This document shows positions 8,886 to 18,151 of a DNA stretch of 64,000 bases, piece by piece (positions within the stretch are counted from its first letter, which is position 1; every line of letters begins with the position of its first letter). The notes below the pieces were generated by a model, which did no database searches, was not told the DNA's origin, and saw nothing but the letters and a program-made list of their open reading frames with translations. Origin of the DNA: JAWMQL01 sp033283165. Its GTDB lineage: Bacteria > Pseudomonadota > Gammaproteobacteria > Pseudomonadales > Halieaceae. The position numbers and the translations under genes were made by a program. The DNA is taken from the NCBI GenBank assembly GCA_033283165.1, contig JAWMQL010000004.1, positions 248,001 through 312,000 on the forward strand. The letters are read 5' to 3'.

Positions 8886-9039
8886 AAAACTTCGGAAGAA
8901 TACGCAAAGTACCTCAATAGAGTTGCTTCTAAGAATTAGAAAGAATGCCAAACGCTCAAAACATCACCCCTTATACGCAATCATTGTTTACTCGCAACAT
9001 AGGTTTTTTAGTGGATGCATAAATCGCCCATGGATACTA

Positions 9040-10122
9040 CTATGGTCTTATCCGGCCTTTCTCTGGATCTGTGAGCCCTTTAGTTTCTGGGCCAACCCTA
9101 TTTCTCGGCCGATAATCTTCGAGTAATTTGCAGCGTTCCACTACGGTCTCGTTTATTGCCTCATTACCGTTTTTAGTAATTCCGATAGGTCGGAAGTAGC
9201 GTTCTCGCGTAATTTTGTATAGTCCGCCAAGAAAGTCCTCATAGGAGTCGATCGCTTTTCCAGAGACGTTTCTTTTTGTGATTTTAGGGGTGGCGGTGTC
9301 TAGGAATTCGAGTCCGCAGCCGGTGGCTTTTTTCATCAGCCAGTCCAGAGCGATATCGGATAATGCATGGGTTTTGTAGCCGCCACCCACGTTAGAATGT
9401 GCGCCAGAAAACCATTGCTGTTCTAAGACTTGGTCTGGCTTAACCTTGGGATCCCATAACGTGGCTTCGTAATTTTCTCGATGTTCGTCGACTGCTACGG
9501 CGTGATATGCGTTCGACACGATGCTGCTGAGCTCCGTGTCATGGAATTCATAGAATTTCTGGTTAAACCAGTCGAACGAACTAATGGGTATTCCCAACGC
9601 TCCGACCGTGTCCCAAACACCCAAAAAATGTATTTTTATAATTGATGAATAGGTGGCCCTAAACTTTTTTGCAGGTGGAGAATCAGCTCCCTCGTCTTTC
9701 GCACGATAAAGCTGATAAGCTTCTTTCACGAGGTCTTCTATCGATTTATCACTTCTGTTCGATTTGTTAACCAGCCCGCAGTTCCTAATCATGCCCACCA
9801 GGCTTCGTGCAGTGTAGGCACCCCGAGAGAAACCCACGATATAAATCTTGTCATTCGGTTGATAGGTGTTCACCAGCCACGTATAGCCTTGACGGATATT
9901 TTTTGATAGCCCAACTCCAAATATGCCTCCTGATAATCGGTTGTACCAGCTGGTGCCTACACCCTTGTCATACCACTTCAGCTGCTTTTGTCCTTCGGCT
10001 GTTTTACTATTTAGTGCTTCATAAAAGAGTCTGACATTGGTATTGGTATTCCCGTCAATATCGCCGTCATTGTCGGGTGTATTCCATGTACCATCGAAGC
10101 AAATTATGAGATTACGAGACAT
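9040..10122 (-). CDS. DUF2235 hydrolase, T6SS phospholipase (Tle1)-like alpha/beta hydrolase
   Basis: 360 residues. ATG at 10122 is chosen because AGGAG (10131-10135) lies 8 bases upstream; a GTG at 10131 overlaps that site. The N-terminal RNLIICFDGTWNTPDN, the nucleophile elbow YIVGFSRGAYTARSL (Ser near 99) and FLGVWDTVGALG are diagnostic for DUF2235, the catalytic domain of Tle1-type lipase effectors. The His of the triad is probably in VAVDEHRENY. No VgrG, PAAR or immunity gene is visible beside it, so it may act inside the cell or be a stand-alone hydrolase. Substrate unknown. Confidence 0.85.
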   Translation of the reverse strand: MSRNLIICFDGTWNTPDNDGDIDGNTNTNVRLFYEALNSKTAEGQKQLKWYDKGVGTSWYNRLSGGIFGVGLSKNIRQGYTWLVNTYQPNDKIYIVGFSRGAYTARSLVGMIRNCGLVNKSNRSDKSIEDLVKEAYQLYRAKDEGADSPPAKKFRATYSSIIKIHFLGVWDTVGALGIPISSFDWFNQKFYEFHDTELSSIVSNAYHAVAVDEHRENYEATLWDPKVKPDQVLEQQWFSGAHSNVGGGYKTHALSDIALDWLMKKATGCGLEFLDTATPKITKRNVSGKAIDSYEDFLGGLYKITRERYFRPIGITKNGNEAINETVVERCKLLEDYRPRNRVGPETKGLTDPEKGRIRP

Positions 10123-10310
10123 GTTTTCCACTCCTAGTTGAATAAGATTGATCGTCGTAACTCAAAGAAATTTAGATGATAACGCGCCAAAATCAACTAA
10201 GCTTAGCCAGTAGAATCGACTAAAACGAATTCGTGTCCGGATGATACTTTTAAGCAATGCACTAATAATTTGCATTGGTAAAACTGTCAATAGAAACGGA
10301 GACACTGTTA

Positions 10311-10955
10311 ATGGCTGCTAAACAGAGTTGGGTCGAAATCATCCTTATGCCGCTGGCTGTGGCGTTAGCCGGTACGTTAGGCACTTATTTCATTACCACT
10401 CAGCAGCAGAGAAGCGTAGAGCTGAGGGCCGCTGAAGATCGTCAGATTAAAATATTGGAGATATTTGCAGAAAATATCACCAGTAAGGACGAGTCGGAGC
10501 GAATTTTTGCTCTGCGCTTATTAGGTACTTTAGACGACGATCTCGCAGAACGATTAGCGCGGGCGGTTTCAGAAACAGAACAAGAGCCTTCAACAGTTAG
10601 AGCCGTTGCTACTCAAGTAGCCCAAACTGCGGCGGCCGTCGCGAGTGAAACACCAAGAATCTATGTTCATATAAGAGACAGTCGTAGTATGACAACAGCG
10701 AAAGAGGTCGGTGAGTTACTTACTTCACAAGGCTATTTTGTGCCCGGTATCGAGAAGTTAGTAGATATTGGGCCATCTAGTAATCAACTCAGATACTTCA
10801 GGAAAGGTGAGGAGTCTACAGCGAAATCCATTGCGAATGTGATTCAGGAGGGCGGCATAGAGGTGACAACTACCTATATCGGCGGTTACGAGAAGTCATC
10901 TGCTATAAAACCGCTCCATTTCGAGCTCTGGTTTGCGCCTCAAGATCCTGAATAG
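10311..10955 (+). CDS. Membrane-anchored protein with LytR_C-like C-terminal domain
   Basis: 214 residues. ATG at 10311 follows GGAGA (10298-10302); the upstream TTG at 10275 lacks support. Residues about 9-28 are a membrane helix (ILMPLAVALAGTLGTYFITT). A helical stretch with ERIFALRLLGTLDDDLAERL follows. The last 90 residues (IYVHIRDSRSMTTAKEVGEL onward) have the alternating strands and helices of LytR_C/SPOR-like ligand-binding folds. It is divergent from the DUF2235 gene across a 188-bp promoter region. Role unknown. Confidence 0.7.
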   Translation: MAAKQSWVEIILMPLAVALAGTLGTYFITTQQQRSVELRAAEDRQIKILEIFAENITSKDESERIFALRLLGTLDDDLAERLARAVSETEQEPSTVRAVATQVAQTAAAVASETPRIYVHIRDSRSMTTAKEVGELLTSQGYFVPGIEKLVDIGPSSNQLRYFRKGEESTAKSIANVIQEGGIEVTTTYIGGYEKSSAIKPLHFELWFAPQDPE

Positions 10956-11308
10956 GCCGTTTCCCGCAAGTGCATTTTGAGCGACTGGCGCTCAGGGAAA
11001 TTGCCGCTTATGGGCTCGTGTAATTTCACCGCGTTACTCACAGTACTGTGTTGATTGTCGATAGGCAATTATCGTTCAGTTATTCCACCTCCTTGAAGGA
11101 TAGGAGTAAGCTGTGGCAACCCTCATTCGGCGCTTTAACTCTCGGTGTATCACGAGGTTTTTGTATTTAGTTCACTATAAGGGCATAAGCGCGTCAGGTG
11201 GCGAACTCGTGGATTCTAAGGGGTATTCTCTCAATCGGATAATTGCTCAAGCTGGTCAGCAATTGTGCTACGTTAATGGCCCCATAAGGACAGTACCAGG
11301 AGTGGTGT
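10956..11308 (+). other. Intergenic region with short hairpin
   Basis: 353 bp without a supported gene. A 6-bp stem (TGAGCG at 10978-10983, CGCTCA at 10989-10994) just after the previous stop may end transcription, but it lacks a T run. A 90-codon GTG frame at 11113 has a purine-rich leader. It overlaps the next gene by 77 bases in another frame and has no protein-like features, so I do not call it. Confidence 0.4.
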
Positions 11309-12574
11309 ATGCGATTCACAACTATTTGTTTTTTGTTGGTCTACACCGCTTATCCGGCGTACGCTCAGGAGCCCTATATTGTTAAACCGAGCGTTCAAGA
11401 TTGTGTGAACGTCCGGTCTGACTCAAATTCCGATGCGTCCTTATTGACCTGCCTGGCCGCCAACGCACCAGTGACAGTGCTGAGCTCACGGCCTTATTGG
11501 CGAGAAATTGACTTCGGAGAGCCAACCACGGGGTGGATCGCTAAAAAGTTCATTGTGCCCTCACCAACACCGGCTATCGCTCCTTTACCAGACCCTCTGC
11601 CAACGAATATGTGGATGACCATTCATTTTATCGATGTAGGTCAGGGTGACGCCATTTGGATCCATACTGCTGACGACGACGTTGATGGCAACGGCATTTT
11701 TGAGGGGAAAAACATCATTATTGATGGCGGTCCATACTACCGTAACCAGAATAATCCGCTGTTGGACTATCTACACGGACAGGCGCATCATCTAGCGGTC
11801 CTTGATGCGTTAGTTGTGACGCATCCCCACAGCGATCACTATTACGGGGCGGAGATGCTGTCTCGGCATTTTGAGATCGAGGATTACTATGATCCTGGTT
11901 TTCCTAAGGGAGGAAATTTCGAGAAATTTATCGAGGCATTTTCGAAGCCGGAGATTATCGTGAACAACGTTCACCGGACGCCCAGCGAAAAACCGACTCT
12001 AGATTGGGGTGGCGAGGTCTCAGCGGAGTTTCTTTACACCTGGCCCGGTGTCGATACGGGGCTGAGTCATGGCAACACCCTGGAGAATAACACTTCGATG
12101 GTTCTGAAGTTGACCTATGGCACCACGTCATTTCTCTTTATGGGCGATGCCGAAGGAAAGGACCGAACCGATCCCCCCGCCACGATCAAGTATGTTGAGA
12201 AGATCCTGATTGACGAGGGGGCCAGTTTAAAATCAAACCTTCTTAAAATCGCCCATCATGGAAGTGAGACGTCGTCATCTAACACCTTCATGGATGCAGT
12301 AGACCCTGACTTTGTGGTCGTTCAGTCCGGCCGTAAGTGTTTCAACGGTACACACATACCCGATATGAGTGTACTGATGCGTTACTGTGCTAAGAATCCG
12401 AACGTGAAGATCTATCGGACCGACGAGGGCGATGCGGGTCTGTCGACGGGGGATGCCGTCAATGGCGATCATGTGGTCATCCGGACCAATGGTGTGGTGA
12501 TTGAGGTCGTTGAGGGAGTACAGGCAGATTGCGCCGGATTATCTGCTCAGGTTGCAGGTCAAAGCTGCACCTGA
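11309..12574 (+). CDS. Secreted SH3/ComEC-like metallo-beta-lactamase-fold hydrolase
   Basis: 421 residues. ATG at 11309 follows AGGAG by 6 bases. Residues 1-19 form a signal peptide ending AYA. Residues 25-85 are a bacterial SH3-like domain (CVNVRSDSNSDASLLTCL). Residues about 100-400 are a metallo-beta-lactamase domain of the ComEC/Rec2 type: HFIDVGQGDAIWI, IIIDGG, the zinc motif THPHSDHYYG, FLFMGDAEG and LLKIAHHGSETSSS. Free-standing exported members probably hydrolyse phosphodiesters in the periplasm or outside. The SH3 domain could bind peptidoglycan. Two Cys pairs near the C-terminus suggest disulfides. The gene stands alone in the island. Confidence 0.88.
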   Translation: MRFTTICFLLVYTAYPAYAQEPYIVKPSVQDCVNVRSDSNSDASLLTCLAANAPVTVLSSRPYWREIDFGEPTTGWIAKKFIVPSPTPAIAPLPDPLPTNMWMTIHFIDVGQGDAIWIHTADDDVDGNGIFEGKNIIIDGGPYYRNQNNPLLDYLHGQAHHLAVLDALVVTHPHSDHYYGAEMLSRHFEIEDYYDPGFPKGGNFEKFIEAFSKPEIIVNNVHRTPSEKPTLDWGGEVSAEFLYTWPGVDTGLSHGNTLENNTSMVLKLTYGTTSFLFMGDAEGKDRTDPPATIKYVEKILIDEGASLKSNLLKIAHHGSETSSSNTFMDAVDPDFVVVQSGRKCFNGTHIPDMSVLMRYCAKNPNVKIYRTDEGDAGLSTGDAVNGDHVVIRTNGVVIEVVEGVQADCAGLSAQVAGQSCT

Positions 12575-12662
12575 GTTACAGCGTCAAAATTGCACCTGCT
12601 CGCGCTCATTCGCTGGATTCGCCGTGCCGGCCAACGGATCGATACACCGATGTTCTGTAATC

Positions 12663-13208
12663 TTAGTAATCGTCGGGATCGTGGTTTTCAACACTAATAC
12701 TAAATATTCGTCGATTGCGCCCTTCCTTCATTTCGTGAATATTGAGATATAGCTTTTGTTGGCACTGGCTCATGGAGAGAATGTTCGAAGCAGTTGAATT
12801 GGTTACGAAAACGGATCCGGCCCAAGCGTTTTCACCCCTGATTTTCTCCAGATAGCCAATAGAGTTGGGAGGCTCATAAACTGCTTCCTCCGTTCCATGT
12901 CGTTTTCTATATAGTCTTGCGTTGTCAGAACCTCGAACATGGTAGCTATCTAAGGTGGCGTTGAATCCCGTTTGATGTTCGTCTCGATCGAAAATGTCTA
13001 ATCGAAAGTTCGTCGCTAACCTTTCTTCGGGATACACGCATACCCCGTGTAAGGCGAGGTGCGTATACCACGAATAGACTCGCGTACCCCCATGTCGGTA
13101 TCTCTTCTCGTATATATCGTGATTTAGTCCAAACGTAACGCTGGACTTAACACGGGTGACTGATATCGTTAGGTGGTTGTGCTGAACAGAGGAACGTTTA
13201 GCCATTAA
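12663..13208 (-). CDS. Protein of unknown function, divergent from NERD gene
   Basis: 181 residues. ATG at 13208 is chosen because GGAGA lies 7 bases upstream; a longer frame to 13349 would run into the divergent gene. The sequence is beta-rich and hydrophilic (HLTISVTRVKSSVTFGLNHD, LALHGVCVYPEERLATNFRL) with no signal peptide, membrane segment or motif that I recognise. Only 61 bases separate its start from the GTG of the NERD-domain gene on the other strand, so they may share a promoter region and function. Confidence 0.6.
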   Translation of the reverse strand, partial: LMAKRSSVQHNHLTISVTRVKSSVTFGLNHDIYEKRYRHGGTRVYSWYTHLALHGVCVYPEERLATNFRLDIFDRDEHQTGFNATLDSYHVRGSDNARLYRKRHGTEEAVYEPPNSIGYLEKIRGENAWAGSVFVTNSTASNILSMSQCQQKLYLNIHEMKEGRNRRIFSISVENHDPDDY

Positions 13209-13269
13209 CATGTCTCCGAATTCCGCGTAATTGGTCATATTTTGATCAAGGGGGCCACAGGGAAGTCTA

Positions 13270-14178
13270 GTGTTTATCACAATAATACTCGTGTCTTTCT
13301 TTCTACCTTCGCTCGCCGCTGTAGCGGTGATTAAAGTCATCGATTTCAAGCGTAGAAACTTTGTAAACCCACTTACCAGAGCTCTACGGCGCCCACCAGG
13401 GGCTCAACTGGGTCGCGAATTAGGTAGTGAGCAAATTGAATTAGGCTTTAACGTTCTGGAATTAATGTGGCCCGCAGTGATTCCTATTCTTGCTTATGCC
13501 AGTATCGCGACCCAGGAGGCACAGCTCAGTACAAAGTGGACCATGATTGTGGCGAGTTTCGTTCTTTGGGCTGGACTAGTTTCGTACTCTACTTACCGGT
13601 TATTTCGGCGGGTCCAGAGGATAAGGAACCTTCGGCTTGGCTACGAGTGTGAATTGGCTGTGGGTCAAGAACTGGATCTGTTGATGTTAAATGGTTTCAG
13701 GATCTTTCACGATGTCCCAGCAGAGGGCTTTAATATCGACCATTTGGTTGTTGGCCCTACAGGGGTATTTGCCGTTGAGACGAAAGGTAAGTCGAAAGTG
13801 GCCGTTGAGTTGGGGCCAAATAAAAAGCAATTTCGTGTGCGTTACGAAAACGATATCCTAAGATTTCCAAACCACCTCGATCGAACTTCGGTTCCTCAAG
13901 CAATTAGGCAAGCTCAATGGGCGTCCAACTGGTTGTCTGCATCTACAGGCAGTAGGACTTATGTACTACCCGTCCTGGTACTTCCCGGTTGGTTTATTGA
14001 AAATGCCGACAAACCAAAAGTGCCAGTAATTGCCTCAGGATACATAGGCGGATTTTTTTCCAAAGCGGTTGGAGGGAAGATCGCGCCCGATCATCTCCAG
14101 CGAATAGTGTACCAGGTCGAGCAAAAAGTAAGGGACCTGCCACCAGGTGAGCTTGTTCGCCCACTACCAATGAAGTAA
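13270..14178 (+). CDS. Membrane protein with NERD (nuclease-related) domain
   Basis: 302 residues. GTG at 13270 follows AGGGAAG. It has one N-terminal hydrophobic segment (residues 2-22) and one hairpin-like pair around 64-110, which make it an inner-membrane protein. The NERD domain follows (LGYECELAVGQELDLLMLNG, FNIDHLVVGPTGVFAVETKG). NERD is related to restriction-endonuclease-like folds; the D..ExK pattern is visible as NIDHLV and VETKGKS. It is often found in DNA-processing and defence contexts. The cytoplasmic nuclease domain tethered to the membrane suggests action on incoming DNA; this is inference. Confidence 0.85.
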   Translation: MFITIILVSFFLPSLAAVAVIKVIDFKRRNFVNPLTRALRRPPGAQLGRELGSEQIELGFNVLELMWPAVIPILAYASIATQEAQLSTKWTMIVASFVLWAGLVSYSTYRLFRRVQRIRNLRLGYECELAVGQELDLLMLNGFRIFHDVPAEGFNIDHLVVGPTGVFAVETKGKSKVAVELGPNKKQFRVRYENDILRFPNHLDRTSVPQAIRQAQWASNWLSASTGSRTYVLPVLVLPGWFIENADKPKVPVIASGYIGGFFSKAVGGKIAPDHLQRIVYQVEQKVRDLPPGELVRPLPMK

Positions 14179-14385
14179 TGCCAAACTTGTATCTGGATGA
14201 AACTTAGTCGAGGAAACAAAGTGGTGACCAAATGATAGACAATCATTGCTGGTTTCATTTGACGAGGGTTACCCTATTTCTATTCAGGAGCTATTATTGT
14301 CAAGACATATAGGATTAGGGTCAAATGAGCATCAGCTCCGCTTATTGCTTTTAAAGTTTATTGTGCCTACAGGGAAGTAAATTCG

Positions 14386-15159
14386 ATGGGTAAAGCGCTT
14401 TTAGACTTCTGGTCGCAGCATACAGCCCTTGCTGTTGGAGCAATAGTCTCTATTCTCCTATTGGCGACATTTCTTTTATTTCAATATAACGATTTGAACG
14501 TCTTGAAACTCGAATCACGCTGGTTGTTGGTAGCAGGGATACCGCTTTTGGCTGCTCTGATCGTCGGTGGGTATATTAAAAGTTTTAAGGGTTTTGGTGT
14601 CGAACTCGAGGCGAGCTTGAGTAAGCCAGTCACAAATATTGAAATGACAGCTACTGAGGCGATGGAAGAAGTAGTTGGAGATGACAAGAGGGGTATCGAA
14701 TATCTTAATCGGATGAGTGCGAAAGAGCGGAAGAGCATATCTCGCTTAGTTTTAACACAGGGACTCGCAGGCTATTACGATCATTATGTCCTATTCGAAT
14801 ACTTCAATGCGTTAAGTAATCTAAAGTACATCGAAATTCGAAATGATGAGAATAGATTTATAGCGCTTTTACCGATCAGTGAATTTAAACTACGTAATCA
14901 AATAAACCAAGAATCTATCTCCGAACTTATTTCTGTGCTAGAGCAATCGCGAGTGTTACAGAGATATTCTAGGTCTGCCATCACGACATTTATCACACAA
15001 GACACTGGTCTAGTTGAAGCACTGAAGATCATGCGTCGCGCTAGAATCCAGAAAATCGTTGTGCTCGATGAAAATAGTAAGTTCCAAGGAATTCTGATGG
15101 CAAGTTCTGTGGAGAGACGTATCGCCGATAGCGTATTGCAAGCTAAAGCGAACACATAA
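14386..15159 (+). CDS. Two-TM protein with CBS-like C-terminal segment
   Basis: 257 residues. Hydrophobic helices lie at about residues 13-33 and 46-65 (WLLVAGIPLLAALIVGGYI). A soluble helical region follows. Residues about 205-245 look like one CBS motif (FITQDTGLVEALKIMRRARI then KIVVLDENSKFQGIL), a fold that usually binds adenosyl nucleotides as pairs. With only one repeat the protein would have to dimerise. Role unknown; another membrane-anchored orphan of the island. Confidence 0.7.
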   Translation: MGKALLDFWSQHTALAVGAIVSILLLATFLLFQYNDLNVLKLESRWLLVAGIPLLAALIVGGYIKSFKGFGVELEASLSKPVTNIEMTATEAMEEVVGDDKRGIEYLNRMSAKERKSISRLVLTQGLAGYYDHYVLFEYFNALSNLKYIEIRNDENRFIALLPISEFKLRNQINQESISELISVLEQSRVLQRYSRSAITTFITQDTGLVEALKIMRRARIQKIVVLDENSKFQGILMASSVERRIADSVLQAKANT

Positions 15160-15415
15160 TGACTTTGATTCGATAATGCAATTCAATCAATCCTGGTGCG
15201 ACAGCTTTCATGTTCTCTGAGTACGTATTCCGTATATCGAAACTATAAGGTAGAAACGAATCGCTTCAGAGCAACTGATAGGTACTCTGTAGGGTACGGT
15301 CAGGGTAACCCACGTCGTTTATTTGCAGAAGTTCCTTCATCACTAACTCTAACTGTATGCAAATAAACTAGATCTTAGAGACAAGTTCCCCCAGCCGAGA
15401 GCGGGATTGCGACCC

Positions 15416-17017
15416 CTAATTTGATATCGCAGCTTTAAACGTGCTGCTCGCTATATTGCCGGAAAAGTCTTCAGAAGTTACCATCAGTTGAACGAAATCT
15501 GCAGTTCCCTCGGCCGTGACAGCTACATCATTAGATTTTTTAGAGGTAGTTGCTTTGATAATGTCACCGTTTGTTGCTGGAATGCCCATGGTAATAGTTG
15601 TTGTAGGATTGGGGTCGCATGCATCAACGACATCTACCATTACCTCCCCCTTATCATTGCGCCCTATTACTAACGCTGGTTCTCCAGATTTTGGGTTGAC
15701 TAGATTGGCTGTTATTTGAGGTGGTATTGTGTCGACCACCTCAACCAAAACCGAGTCGCTTCCAGTTAGTCCTTGTATATCAGTGGCCTGAACTTCTACT
15801 GAATGCTGTCCAATTGATAGAAATATATTTATTGTCTGCCCGTCACCTACGTAATCGTTCCCAATCACCCAGCGTATCTCGGAAATATCATCACCAAGTC
15901 CGAGGACCTCCAAGCCAACAAAGGTTCCTTCGTGCTGGGTACACTCTTGTGAATTACCGCCGGAAACCGATATAGCCGGAGATGGGGGAAACGCGAGTGG
16001 AGCGCTGAAAGTGTATGATTTGTCTCGAATATATAAGGTTTGGGAGGAAGGGTGAAACTCAATGTCATTTGTGCTTCTGCTAGTCTGGCTAAACCAGTGC
16101 CAACTGCTGCCTGAATCTAAAGAGGCCCATACCCCAGAGTTCCCACCGGATGCATACATACGGTCGGGGTTAGACGAGTCAAAAGTTATAGATATCAATT
16201 GCTCGCCTCCGCTCCCTCCGCCGTGAGGGATCCGAGTAGATGTCACCCAAGTTGCGCCGCCATCAATTGATTTAGCTGCGCCTCCATTAGTGCCAACGAC
16301 CAAAATGTTTGAATCGTATGGATGAACTTTCACATCATGGATGACCAAATCTCCAAGTCCGCCTGACTTTGACCAAGATACGCCGTTATCCAAACTTATA
16401 TATAGGCCGCCTTGTGTAGCGGCGTAAACCTTTCCCGGAGTGTTTGAATCATAAACAAATCGATTTACGTATATCCACTCAGAGGATGAAAAGATATTGC
16501 TCCACGTATCTCCTGCATCAGTGCTGCCATATACACTTACTGGTTGACTACCCTCGAACGTATTAACATTAGCGGCGATAAGCAGATTTGATGAATTTAG
16601 CGGATCGACAGACAGCCTAGAAAGTTGCGTAGAATTTCCAATTTCTGGTAGTCCCTGGTCCTTCAAGGACCAGGTTCTTCCGCTGTCCGTGCTTTTGTAT
16701 AAACCATTCCCTTGGGGAGCGCTGAACATTGGGCAATAGAGCGTACCACCAGAGTTGGGGTCGACGGTTAGCTGTACTAAAGTAACGTTAGAGAGGGCGA
16801 TAGGATTCCATGTGGCTCCGCTATTGGTACTTTCATAGAGCCCGTCGTTAAAAGCTCCGTAGTAAATTTTGGATGAATCTTGAGAGTTAAACTCAACTTC
16901 GTGTCCCTCTGGAACTGGCACAGTCGTCCAAGAGTCGTTGCCGGCGAATGCATCTAGGGTGCAAACGGCCATTAAAGCGACAAGATAATGATACTTCCTT
17001 GTGGTTTTTCTGCTCAT
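15416..17017 (-). CDS. Secreted BNR/Asp-box beta-propeller protein
   Basis: 533 residues. Residues 1-25 are a signal peptide ending AFA. Six Asp-box repeats are visible (STNSGATW, STDSGRTW, STDAGDTW, SLDNGVSW, SIDGGATW, SLDSGSSW), giving a sortilin/Vps10-like or YCF48-like propeller over residues 30-340. Residues 345-533 are two immunoglobulin-like or PKD-like beta domains. The sialidase catalytic Arg triad is not obvious, so it is probably a binding or structural extracellular protein. The composition is like the AT-rich cargo. The 238 bp upstream are without genes. Confidence 0.8.
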   Translation of the reverse strand: MSRKTTRKYHYLVALMAVCTLDAFAGNDSWTTVPVPEGHEVEFNSQDSSKIYYGAFNDGLYESTNSGATWNPIALSNVTLVQLTVDPNSGGTLYCPMFSAPQGNGLYKSTDSGRTWSLKDQGLPEIGNSTQLSRLSVDPLNSSNLLIAANVNTFEGSQPVSVYGSTDAGDTWSNIFSSSEWIYVNRFVYDSNTPGKVYAATQGGLYISLDNGVSWSKSGGLGDLVIHDVKVHPYDSNILVVGTNGGAAKSIDGGATWVTSTRIPHGGGSGGEQLISITFDSSNPDRMYASGGNSGVWASLDSGSSWHWFSQTSRSTNDIEFHPSSQTLYIRDKSYTFSAPLAFPPSPAISVSGGNSQECTQHEGTFVGLEVLGLGDDISEIRWVIGNDYVGDGQTINIFLSIGQHSVEVQATDIQGLTGSDSVLVEVVDTIPPQITANLVNPKSGEPALVIGRNDKGEVMVDVVDACDPNPTTTITMGIPATNGDIIKATTSKKSNDVAVTAEGTADFVQLMVTSEDFSGNIASSTFKAAISN

Positions 17018-17255
17018 TATTAACTCCTTGCGTCTTGTACAGCTGCCTGTACTAGTTTACCGCCGCCGTTTCAAAGCATACCAGGAATCTAAAGATACGA
17101 ATTTGAGGCAGGTCACATATTTGCAGCAATTCGGCGGCGTCTATGACTCTAAAGTTGAAGGCACAGTAGACCACCCGTGTATATTGCGAAAGAAGAGGTT
17201 CGATCAAATAAGATACTATAAGTATTTTTGTGCCGACGGATTGGCGATCATTTGG

Positions 17256-18101
17256 TTACTCGTAGTAGGCCAAACATTCCTTTTCGAATCCGCGAACCAC
17301 GCGTTTGCCTTTTAGTGGTCCTGCTGTTTCTGTGACCACCGTGTGTTGGCCCTCTTCGTGATCATCATCATAGAAATAGATCACCACCCAGTCCTGGGTG
17401 CGGTGTAGCTCGTGAGCCCGCGCTGTATTGGAAAACATTACCGTGAAGTGCCAGTCACCGATGACGTCGTGCATGATCGGTAGCCAGGCCTTCTTTTCCG
17501 GGTTGAATCGCTTGGGGGCGATCACCGGCAAGTCTCCTCGTGCCGCCTTGTGCCGATATTCGCTATCTACATCGAGCAACAATCCGACCGTTGGGCCTGA
17601 GGACTTGTCCTGGTTGAATTTTGAGCGAGGGCGGGTGAGTAGACTTTGAAGGGAGGCTCGGATGATGTCGGCTCGGCCATGGCTGATACCTGGAATGGCC
17701 TCCAGCCGGCCGTCGTGTGCGGCAATCTCCAAATCTTCTAGTGTGTCGACCCCCAAATTGTCATGAATTCGCTGAGCCAGCTTTGGACCGACGCCGGGTA
17801 GTGTCTCGAACAATTTTGAGGGCTCCAATTCACCACGGAGTCTTTCAAGCCGTGTTAGCTTGCCGCTATGGATCAGTTCTGCAATTGCTGACGCAATGCC
17901 CTTGCCGATATTGGGCAGGGCTACAAGCGCCTCGACACCTCCGCGGCCGTATATTTCGGCGACGTCTTCATTCAAGTGTTCGACCGTTGTTGCGGCACGT
18001 TGATAGGCCTTGATTCTGAACTGATTTGCCCTCTGAGCCGTCAGCACGTTTGCATATTCGTTCAGACGCTCAGAGATTAACTTGTTGGAGACAACAACCA
18101 T
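17256..18101 (-). CDS. Helix-hairpin-helix protein related to the PolX N-terminal region
   Basis: 281 residues from ATG at 18101; ATG at 18110 and TTG at 18158 are in-frame alternatives without clear ribosome sites. Residues about 5-60 match the 8-kDa-like domain of PolX/Pol beta (LNEYANVLTAQRANQFRIKA). HhH motifs follow (LPNIGKGIASAIAELI, LPGVGPKLAQRI, IPGISHGRADII). The nucleotidyl-transfer palm and the PHP domain are absent. In their place is a C-terminal region (LPVIAPKRFNPEKKAWLPIM) found in HhH proteins of unknown function. It likely binds gapped or branched DNA. Close to the SNase gene on the other strand. Confidence 0.78.
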   Translation of the reverse strand: MVVVSNKLISERLNEYANVLTAQRANQFRIKAYQRAATTVEHLNEDVAEIYGRGGVEALVALPNIGKGIASAIAELIHSGKLTRLERLRGELEPSKLFETLPGVGPKLAQRIHDNLGVDTLEDLEIAAHDGRLEAIPGISHGRADIIRASLQSLLTRPRSKFNQDKSSGPTVGLLLDVDSEYRHKAARGDLPVIAPKRFNPEKKAWLPIMHDVIGDWHFTVMFSNTARAHELHRTQDWVVIYFYDDDHEEGQHTVVTETAGPLKGKRVVRGFEKECLAYYE

Positions 18102-18151
18102 TACATCCATCTGACGCAAATGAAAAGTAGTATCACGTAAAGGTGTTTGTA

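Noticed and set aside
11113..11385. 90-codon GTG frame with purine-rich leader
   Set aside because: Overlaps the signal-peptide start of the SH3/hydrolase gene in another frame and shows no recognisable domain.
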